Made by a program: the position numbers and the translations under genes. Source: Thioalkalivibrio sp. (GTDB lineage Bacteria; Pseudomonadota; Gammaproteobacteria; Ectothiorhodospirales; Ectothiorhodospiraceae). Taken from it: 11,047 nucleotides of DNA. Below are positions 6,772 through 11,047 of this stretch, piece after piece (the stretch's first letter is position 1; each line of letters begins with the position of its first letter). The notes under the pieces were generated by a model. That model saw only the letters and a list, made by a program, of their open reading frames with translations, did no database searches and had not been told where the DNA came from. The stretch spans positions 1 through 11,047 of the forward strand of contig SKOF01000354.1 in NCBI GenBank assembly GCA_007120155.1, given 5' to 3'.

Positions 6772-6869
6772 GGGGGGGGAATTCAATATTCAAGATTCAA
6801 GATTCAAGATTCAAGATTCAAAGGGGGTGGCACGGTTTTCCCTTGAATCTTGAATCTTGAATCTTGAAT
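6772..6869 (-). repeat. Heptamer hairpin element between pepP and ubiH
   Basis: On the plus strand six units occupy 6781-6822: ATTCAAT, four copies of ATTCAAG, then ATTCAAA. Four exact copies of the reverse complement CTTGAAT occupy 6842-6869. The 19-nt spacer between them (6823-6841) includes CGGTTTTCC (6833-6841). Read in the pepP-ubiH sense the order is left arm, GGAAAACCG, right arm, then a run of 8 C (the G run at 6772-6779). The transcript could fold into a stem of roughly 28 bp or more. The element starts 5 nt after the pepP stop and ends about 20 nt before the ubiH start. Confidence 0.93.
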
Positions 6870-6874
6870 TCGCC

Positions 6875-8236
6875 TCACCCGCTTCCGACCAGAGACTCGA
6901 TCTCGTCCGGGTCCTTGGGGCAGTGCTTGGTCAGCACGTCATGGCCCTTTGAAGTGACCAGCACGTCATCCTCGATGCGGATGCCGATCCCCTGGAAGCG
7001 CTTCGGCACGCCACGGATACCGGCCGCGATGTACAGCCCCGGCTCCACGGTCATGACCATGCCGCGTTCGAGCAGCCGCCATTGGTCGTCGAACTTGTAA
7101 TCGCCTACGTCGTGCACATCCAGACCCAGCCAGTGACCTGTGCGGTGCATGTAGAACTGGCGATACGCCCCGTCCTTGATGAGCTGCGCGGTACGGCCCT
7201 TGAGCAATCCGAGAGAGACCAGCCCCTTTGTCAGCACCTTCACCGCCGCCGCATGCGGATCATCCCAGTGATTGCCCGGCACCACCTGCCCGATGGCCGC
7301 ATGCTGCGCCTCCAGCACCACCTCATAGAGCTCGCGCTGTGCGGGGCTGAAACGCCCGCCGACCGGAAAGGTGCGGGTGATGTCGCTGGCGTAGCCCTGA
7401 ACTTCGCAACCCGCGTCGATCAGCAGCAGATCGCCGTCATTGAGCGGTGCATCGTTCTCCGTGTAATGCAGAATGCAGCCGTTGTCGCCGCCGCCAACGA
7501 TGGACGGATAGGCGGGCTCCGAGCCCGCGCGCCGGAATTCGTAGAGCAACTCCGCCTCGATCTCGTACTCCATCATGCCGGGGCGGCAGGCCTTCATGGC
7601 GCGCATGTGGGCCCGCGTGGAGATTGCGCCCGCCTCGCGCATGGTCTTGATCTCATATCGGGACTTGAACAGCCGCATGTCGTGCAGCAGGTACTCAAGG
7701 GACACGAACTCGTGCGGCGGATGCACACCGCTGCGCGCCTGTTCCTTCAGGAGGTTCACCCAGCCCATGAGCTTCTTGTCGAACTCCGGATCCCGGCCCA
7801 GGGTGGCGTACACCCTTTCCCGGTCCTCCAGGAGGCCGGGCAGGATGTCGTCCACATCGGCGATGGGAAAGGAGTCATCGGCCCCGAATCGCTTCACCGC
7901 GCCCTCCTGACCGGCGCGGCGGCCATGCCAGGTCTCCATGACCGGATCGCGCTCGCGGCAGAAGAGCACGTACTCGCCCTGGGGGCGCCCGGGCACCAGC
8001 ACGGCCACCGCACCGGGTTCGGTGAATCCGGTGAGATAGAGGAAATCGCTGTCCTGACGGTAGGGGTATTCGACGTCGTGATTGCGCATGCGCACCGGCG
8101 ACGAGGGGACCACCGCAATGCTCCCCTCACCCATGGAGCGCATGAGCTGGCGGCGACGGCGCGCGTACTCCTTCAGCTGCACGGGCTGCAGCCCGTTGGA
8201 GGAGAAGCGTCGGGCGTTGCGGGTGGTGGCATTCAT
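6875..8236 (-). CDS. pepP: Xaa-Pro aminopeptidase P
   Basis: Cytosolic dinuclear-metal (usually manganese) aminopeptidase that removes an N-terminal residue preceding proline. It has 453 residues, against about 440 in E. coli PepP. An N-terminal domain contains YRQDSDFLYLTGF (59-71), and the pita-bread fold follows. Metal ligands are D274 and D285 (DAGCEVQGYASDITRTFP), H368 (HRTGHWLGLDVHD), E398 (MTVEPGLYI) and E422 (GIGIRIEDDVLVT). The catalytic histidines of HYTEN (H257), HRTGH (H364) and DVHD (H375) are also present. The start MNATTRNARRFSSNG at 8236 has only a weak ribosome-binding site. It lies 10 nt after the ygfB stop, so coupling is likely. Confidence 0.96.
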   Translation of the reverse strand: MNATTRNARRFSSNGLQPVQLKEYARRRRQLMRSMGEGSIAVVPSSPVRMRNHDVEYPYRQDSDFLYLTGFTEPGAVAVLVPGRPQGEYVLFCRERDPVMETWHGRRAGQEGAVKRFGADDSFPIADVDDILPGLLEDRERVYATLGRDPEFDKKLMGWVNLLKEQARSGVHPPHEFVSLEYLLHDMRLFKSRYEIKTMREAGAISTRAHMRAMKACRPGMMEYEIEAELLYEFRRAGSEPAYPSIVGGGDNGCILHYTENDAPLNDGDLLLIDAGCEVQGYASDITRTFPVGGRFSPAQRELYEVVLEAQHAAIGQVVPGNHWDDPHAAAVKVLTKGLVSLGLLKGRTAQLIKDGAYRQFYMHRTGHWLGLDVHDVGDYKFDDQWRLLERGMVMTVEPGLYIAAGIRGVPKRFQGIGIRIEDDVLVTSKGHDVLTKHCPKDPDEIESLVGSG

Positions 8237-8246
8237 GGAACGATTC

Positions 8247-8795
8247 TCAGTGAAGTCTCGGCCGGGCCTTGATGGGTTGCAACTCCTCGTTGACCAGCAG
8301 CACACCAATCCTCACGTATTCGACAATCTCGCTGTAGGCGGTTTCATTGGCCTCATCCGGGTCCACGTCGAATCCGGTTGCGGCGATGTCCGCCAGGTCC
8401 CGGACGACTTCCGCGGAATCCTCGGGCAGGCTGCCTTCCTGACGCACCCCGCAGACGGAAAGACCATACAGGAAACCCTGACACCAGAGACCCAGCGCCT
8501 CCACACGGCGCACCAGGGGCGCGTCATCCCCCGGCAACAGCAGATCGAATCCCAACTCCGTGTCGTGCAGCTGCATGCGCGTTTCCCGGAACAGCTCACC
8601 CAGCTGACGCCGCGACTCATCGGCCACACGATCACCGGGCACCGGCTCGGGCAGCAGTTCCCGGAACCAGTCTTCCACGGGCAGGGACCCGTTGACGCTC
8701 AACATGCCGCACAGGGTGCCGTGTCCTTCCGCGGCATCGGTATCGGCACCTGCACGGGCCAATGCACCATCCACCGAATCGTAATCTGGCGTCAC
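8247..8795 (-). CDS. ygfB: YgfB/YecA family protein (UPF0149)
   Basis: A small cytosolic protein of the UPF0149 family, 182 residues from the chosen start (E. coli YgfB has about 190). Family features are the opening PDYDSVDGALARAGADTDAAEGHGTLCGML, the central LGLWCQGFLYGLSVCG, and the C-terminal block ETAYSEIVEYVRIGVLLVNEE. The biochemical role is not established; in Pseudomonas aeruginosa YgfB has been linked to control of peptidoglycan-recycling genes. I chose GTG at 8795, with GGAG about 11 nt upstream. A TTG at 8801 has GGAG 5 nt upstream and is the main alternative. A GTG at 8816 lies in or before the likely transcription start. It is the first gene of the ygfB-pepP-ubiH-ubiI series, as in E. 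coli. Confidence 0.9.
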   Translation of the reverse strand: MTPDYDSVDGALARAGADTDAAEGHGTLCGMLSVNGSLPVEDWFRELLPEPVPGDRVADESRRQLGELFRETRMQLHDTELGFDLLLPGDDAPLVRRVEALGLWCQGFLYGLSVCGVRQEGSLPEDSAEVVRDLADIAATGFDVDPDEANETAYSEIVEYVRIGVLLVNEELQPIKARPRLH

Positions 8796-8816
8796 GTTCA
8801 AAGTGTCTCCGCGCAC

Positions 8817-8843
8817 ATGATAGGGAAAGACAATCAATTGCAA
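8817..8843 (-). promoter_or_regulatory. Possible sigma-70 promoter of ygfB-pepP-ubiH-ubiI
   Basis: On the minus strand TTGCAA (8843 to 8838) and TATCAT (8822 to 8817, 5 of 6 matches to the -10 consensus) are separated by 15 nt, which is short. The predicted start near 8811 would leave a leader of roughly 10-18 nt carrying the GGAG ribosome-binding site. Confidence 0.42.
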
Positions 8844-9145
8844 GGCGCCATACCCGCCTGGACAGGACAGGTTCGCCTCGACAGGCCACGCGCCGGACCT
8901 CGACCCGCACTGCCGGCAGAACCCCCACGATATGCGGTCGCAGCGTGCCCGTGATGTCCATCGGGCAGCAGGCCCGGCCGTTGCGCCACCCGCACGCCAA
9001 TACGACCGATCGCCGGAACCCCTGGATCTCGCGGGAGCGGCGTGGACACGCGGACCCGGCGGGCTGGACCGGGTCATTGTAATGGATCTCCGGGAGTGAA
9101 GCAGTACGCCGTAAGCCGGCTTCCCGCCACGTGATGCGGTCCGTG
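8844..9145. other. Intergenic stretch with no recognisable feature
   Basis: About 300 nt between the ygfB and TIGR02449-gene promoters. Open frames cross it on both strands, but their translations are Arg/Pro/Gly-rich and resemble no family. They look like high-GC shadows. I see no repeat array, tRNA or clear terminator. Confidence 0.5.
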
Positions 9146-9174
9146 TTGACGCCCCACCCCCCCGGACCTAGACT
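9146..9174 (+). promoter_or_regulatory. Sigma-70 promoter of the TIGR02449 gene-zapA transcript
   Basis: TTGACG (9146-9151) and TAGACT (9169-9174) are separated by exactly 17 nt. The predicted start falls at about 9180-9182, on the ATG of the next gene, with no Shine-Dalgarno sequence between. This suggests a leaderless or nearly leaderless mRNA. Confidence 0.6.
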
Positions 9175-9181
9175 TAGCCTC

Positions 9182-9415
9182 ATGGACAAGACGCCGATGC
9201 AAGATGTTGCCGAGCAGGAACTCAGGAAGCTCGAGACGCGGGTGAATGAGCTCATCCGCACCTGCGAGCGGCTGAAGGAGGAAAACCGCCTCCTGCGTGA
9301 GCAGCAGGTGACGCTTGCGGCCGAGCGCTCGCACCTGGTGGAAGGCCAGGAGCAGGCGCGTATCAAGGTGGAGTCCATGATCTCGCGCCTCAAGGCCATG
9401 GAGCATGGTGTATGA
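9182..9415 (+). CDS. TIGR02449-family coiled-coil protein (ZapB-like) encoded before zapA
   Basis: A 77-residue, almost wholly alpha-helical protein. Residues from about 8 to 72 (AEQELRKLETRVNELIRTCERLKEENRLLREQ and onward) show continuous heptad spacing of hydrophobic residues, a coiled coil. Size and position directly before zapA fit the TIGR02449 family. It superficially resembles the division factor ZapB, but a division role is inferred from context only. I chose the ATG at 9182 because the upstream extension is Pro-rich and overlaps the promoter; ATG 9197 is an alternative. No Shine-Dalgarno sequence is visible. The stop overlaps the zapA start (ATGA, 9412-9415), so translation is coupled. 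Confidence 0.85.
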   Translation: MDKTPMQDVAEQELRKLETRVNELIRTCERLKEENRLLREQQVTLAAERSHLVEGQEQARIKVESMISRLKAMEHGV

Positions 9416-9726
9416 GCAACCGCCCTGAACCGGTTTCGGTTCAGATCCTGGGAAAGGAATACCAGGTGGCCTGTCCTGACGACGAACGCAGCGCCCTGCT
9501 GGCCTCCGCCAGCCTGCTGGACCGGCGCATGCAGGAGATTCGCGACAGCGGCCGGATCATCGGTGGTGACCGGATCGCGGTGATTGCGGCACTCAACATC
9601 ACCCATGAAATGCTGGTGACGCGAAACCAGCGGGAAAGCCTGAGCCAGACCCTGAGCACCCGCATTCGCGCCCTGCAGGAAAAGATCGACGATGCCCTGG
9701 AGAACGGGCAACAGATGGACCTGTAA
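9412..9726 (+). CDS. zapA: Cell division protein ZapA
   Basis: A 104-residue FtsZ-ring-associated protein that crosslinks FtsZ protofilaments at mid-cell. The N-terminal globular domain shows VSVQILGKEYQVACPDDERSALLASASLLDRRM (8-40). The segment DRIAVIAALNITHEML (53-68) matches the family, and a C-terminal coiled coil runs from about residue 69 to 99. It overlaps the upstream coiled-coil gene by 4 nt and is followed 87 nt later by 6S RNA, the same neighbour as in E. coli. Confidence 0.95.
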   Translation: MSNRPEPVSVQILGKEYQVACPDDERSALLASASLLDRRMQEIRDSGRIIGGDRIAVIAALNITHEMLVTRNQRESLSQTLSTRIRALQEKIDDALENGQQMDL

Positions 9727-9813
9727 GGAATTCCCGAAGAGACTGGCGGTCGGAGCGGATCGCCCGCATGCGCGGAACAGCCTCTCGAAAGAGCCCCGAC
9801 GATTTCCCGGTTC

Positions 9814-10005
9814 GGGCGCCTCTGCGGTGTACGTGAGCGGCTGGGTAGTATCCTTGAGCCTAATTTCATACCCCGGAGACTGAGCTGACGATGTGGTTGT
9901 GCAGGTCCGCCTTCGCAGCGGAAAGCCTCTAAGCATCGCGCAAGTCCCCACTTGAACCAGCGGTTCAAGGTCGAAGGTTCGCCACGGCACTCGCGGAGTG
10001 CGCCC
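9814..10005 (+). ncRNA. ssrS: 6S RNA
   Basis: The sequence contains the two signature blocks of gammaproteobacterial 6S RNA. These are CCTTGAGCCTAATTTCATACC (9852-9872, matching the E. coli CCTGAGCC..ATTTCATACC block) and CTTGAACCAGCGGTTCAAG (9951-9969), a hairpin equivalent to the E. coli one. A terminal helix closes the molecule: GGGCGC (9814-9819) pairs with GCGCCC (10000-10005), then CTCTGCGG pairs with CGCGGAG after one bulged base. The length of about 190 nt fits. 6S RNA mimics an open promoter and binds sigma-70 RNA polymerase. Its place between zapA and ygfA is conserved. Exact ends are inferred from the helix. I could not identify a convincing promoter. Confidence 0.93.
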
Positions 10006-10017
10006 TCTTAAAAGCAG

Positions 10018-10088
10018 GTACAAGTGGCCAGTGGCAAGTGGCAAGGAAAACCTTGTCACTCGCTACTGGCCACTTGTAACTTCCCCCC
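10018..10088 (+). repeat. Heptamer-based hairpin between 6S RNA and ygfA
   Basis: The left arm 10019-10046 pairs with the right arm 10051-10078 across an AAAA loop. Of 28 pairs, 25 are Watson-Crick, 2 are G-U and one is A-C. The outer 14 bp are perfect. The arms are built of heptamers: TGGCCAG, TGGCAAG, TGGCAAG on the left and CTTGTCA, CTCGCTA, CTGGCCA, CTTGTAA on the right. The turn contains GGAAAACC (10045-10052). The right arm is followed by a run of 6 C (10083-10088) touching the ygfA ATG. It starts 13 nt after 6S RNA. Confidence 0.92.
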
Positions 10089-10709
10089 ATGAACCTTCGC
10101 GATGAGATCCGGCGGCGCTTGCGCGCAGAGCGCGCGGCACTGTCTGCCGATGAATGCGCGCGGCGCTCGAACGCGATCGCCCGGCATGTGATCGCCTCAC
10201 CGCTGTTCAGCCGTGCGCGGCATATCGCCGTCTACATCTCCTGCCGCGGGGAGGTGGATCCGCTGCCCGTGGCAGCGGCGGCACGGGCCCGGGGGAAGCG
10301 GCTCTATCTGCCCGTGCTTGACCCCACCCACCCGCACCGGCTGTGGTTCCTGCCCTGGGACGCGCGCGAGCGGCTGCAGCCGAACCGTTACGGCATCCCC
10401 GAGCCCGCCGCCCCCCGCGGGCGGCGCGTGAGCCCCCGGCACCTGGACCTGGTGCTCACCCCGCTGGTCGGCTTCGACCGCCATGGCAACCGCCTCGGCA
10501 TGGGCGGCGGCTACTACGACACCACCTTTTCCTTCCTCGCATCCCACCGTCAATGGCAAAAGCCCCGTCTGCTGGGCATGGCCTACGCATTCCAGGAAGT
10601 GGATGAACTCCCCGCCGAACCGTGGGACGTGCCGCTGACTGCCATCGCCACGGAGAACGGCATTGTCCGGCCAGCCGGCCGGCCGGCTGGCCGGAAGGAT
10701 GAAGGATGA
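10089..10709 (+). CDS. ygfA: 5-formyltetrahydrofolate cyclo-ligase
   Basis: It converts 5-formyl-THF (folinic acid) to 5,10-methenyl-THF using ATP, so 5-formyl-THF does not build up and inhibit folate enzymes. It has 206 residues, slightly longer than usual. The ATP-binding motif GFDRHGNRLGMGGGYYD is at 128-144. IAVYISCRGEVDPLP (46-60) carries the substrate-site glutamate (E55). The C-terminal WDVPLTAIATENGIV is typical. The start MNLRDEIRRRLRAERAALS is family-like, but the preceding bases are a C run with no Shine-Dalgarno sequence and a strong hairpin just upstream. The last 12 residues (RPAGRPAGRKDEG region) come from a 30-bp palindrome and the first heptamers of a repeat element that also gives the stop. 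It is also known as fau, and it follows 6S RNA as in E. coli. Confidence 0.95.
   Translation: MNLRDEIRRRLRAERAALSADECARRSNAIARHVIASPLFSRARHIAVYISCRGEVDPLPVAAAARARGKRLYLPVLDPTHPHRLWFLPWDARERLQPNRYGIPEPAAPRGRRVSPRHLDLVLTPLVGFDRHGNRLGMGGGYYDTTFSFLASHRQWQKPRLLGMAYAFQEVDELPAEPWDVPLTAIATENGIVRPAGRPAGRKDEG
10666..10695. repeat. Perfect 30-bp palindrome inside the 3' end of ygfA
   Basis: CCGGCCAGCCGGCC (10667-10680) is followed directly by its reverse complement GGCCGGCTGGCCGG (10681-10694), and the outermost T (10666) and A (10695) also pair. It encodes RPAGRPAGR at the end of YgfA and abuts the heptamer array. Confidence 0.95.
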
Positions 10710-10764
10710 AGGATGAATGAAACCGGCTGCCTTCATCCTTCATCCTTCGCCCTTCCACCCCCCC
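10694..10764 (+). repeat. Heptamer hairpin element at the 3' end of ygfA
   Basis: Three exact GAAGGAT heptamers (10694-10714) form the left arm. The 19-nt segment 10694-10712 pairs perfectly with 10730-10748. The right arm continues as CCTTCAT, CCTTCAT, CCTTCGC, CCTTCCA (10730-10757): five constant positions and two variable ones. The loop contains GAAACCGG (10719-10726). A run of 7 C follows (10758-10764). The ygfA stop TGA (10707-10709) lies inside the left arm. No U-tract follows, so it is not a classical intrinsic terminator. Confidence 0.93.
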
Positions 10765-10837
10765 TCCCCGCTTTGTCCCGCGACACCGGCCCGGAATCCA
10801 TAGTCGCGCCCTCATCCAAAACCGGACCACAGCGACC

Positions 10838-11000
10838 GTAGGATGGGCAAAGCGCAGCGTGCCCATGCGGAAGGACGGAGCGGGACGGGGCCTGTCACTT
10901 GTCACTCGTACCCGTCACCAGTCGCTTTTCGCTCGTCGCTGACTCCCCCACTCGTTCAAGCCACCATCCGCATGGGCACGCTGCGCTTTGCCCATCCTAC
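10838..11000. mobile_element. REP doublet (REPIN-like element)
   Basis: The 34 bases at 10838-10871 recur exactly as the reverse complement at 10967-11000, separated by 95 nt. Each arm begins (read inward) with GTAG and then contains its own hairpin, ATGGGCA..TGCCCAT around a 10-nt loop. A GTAG/GTRG tetranucleotide 5' of a palindrome is the hallmark of REP sequences mobilised by RAYT (TnpA-REP, Y1-type) transposases. Two inverted REPs about 100 nt apart form a REPIN. No transposase is encoded here, so it would be non-autonomous. An alternative is a MITE with 34-bp terminal repeats. Confidence 0.78.
10893..10947 (+). repeat. Degenerate heptamer array inside the REP doublet
   Basis: Successive units are TGTCACT, TGTCACT, CGTACC (one base short), CGTCACC, AGTCGCT, TTTCGCT, CGTCGCT, GACTCCC. 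The approximate consensus is NGTCRCT. A run of 5 C follows. TTGTCACTCG (10899-10908) also occurs in the right arm of the hairpin before ygfA (10053-10062). Confidence 0.7.
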
Positions 11001-11005
11001 AGTTC

Positions 11006-11040
11006 CTTGCTCCTCACTCCCGCCTCCCGACTCCATTCTC
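11006..11040 (+). repeat. Degenerate heptamer array at the right edge
   Basis: Five units, CTTGCTC, CTCACTC, CCGCCTC, CCGACTC and CATTCTC, share C at position 1 and CTC at positions 5-7, with the middle three positions variable. The array may continue or have a partner arm beyond the window. Confidence 0.6.
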
Positions 11041-11047
11041 GCGAACC

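Noticed and set aside
5786..6853. 355-codon open frame on the plus strand
   Set aside because: Antisense to ubiH; its end even translates the heptamer repeat.
6781..6869. CRISPR array
   Set aside because: Units are 7 nt with no spacers, and the two halves are inverted; no cas genes nearby.
7082..8272. 396-codon open frame on the plus strand
   Set aside because: Antisense to pepP, whose metal ligands are all intact.
9793..9818. Hairpin CCCGA..TCGGG between zapA and 6S RNA as a zapA terminator
   Set aside because: It has no U-tract, and its right half overlaps the terminal helix of 6S RNA.
8632..10059. 475-codon open frame on the minus strand
   Set aside because: It runs antisense through 6S RNA, zapA and the coiled-coil gene and out of frame through ygfB; no recognisable domain.
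10694..10764. Ordinary intrinsic terminator for ygfA
   Set aside because: The hairpin is strong, but a C-rich tract instead of a U tract follows it, so it does not fit the intrinsic type. A role in 3'-end protection remains possible.

Overview
The window is high-GC DNA from a gammaproteobacterium. The gene order ygfB-pepP-ubiH-ubiI followed by gcvT-gcvH-gcvP, divergent from zapA - 6S RNA - ygfA (5-formyltetrahydrofolate cyclo-ligase), is the arrangement known from Escherichia coli. Several traits point away from enterics and towards a lineage such as Ectothiorhodospiraceae/Chromatiales: a split glycine decarboxylase (gcvPA), a tandem glycine riboswitch, a TIGR02449-type coiled-coil gene before zapA, and heptamer-rich intergenic DNA. 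That placement is inference.

Layout. 1-3300, minus strand: the glycine cleavage cluster gcvT, gcvH, gcvPA (3' end cut by the window edge), preceded by a promoter, a tandem glycine riboswitch and an intrinsic terminator. 3340-4234: a small SAM-dependent methyltransferase (minus) divergent from a tiny predicted secreted protein (plus); neither belongs to the E. coli-like order. 4308-8795, minus strand: ygfB, pepP, ubiH and ubiI, with ubiH and ubiI overlapping by 4 nt. About 8800-9180: divergent intergenic region with a promoter at each end. 9182-10709, plus strand: TIGR02449 coiled-coil gene, zapA (4-nt overlap), 6S RNA and ygfA. 10710-11047: no gene, but dense repeats including a 163-bp REP doublet (REPIN-like).

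How the genes work together. GcvT, GcvH and GcvP oxidise glycine and charge tetrahydrofolate with a one-carbon unit, while YgfA recycles 5-formyl-THF, so both ends of the window touch folate metabolism. UbiH and UbiI are flavin hydroxylases of the ubiquinone ring. ZapA and the coiled-coil protein belong to FtsZ-ring biology. 6S RNA regulates sigma-70 RNA polymerase.

The most unusual signal is a set of period-7 repeat elements at gene 3' ends: after ubiI, pepP, 6S RNA and ygfA. Three are hairpins built from heptamer arrays. The heptamer differs between copies, but the two arms of each copy match one another, the loop carries a GAAA(A)CC core, and a run of 6 to 8 C follows the right arm. The fourth looks like a left half. 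All four read in the same sense as the gene they follow, and in two of them the array supplies the stop codon of that gene.
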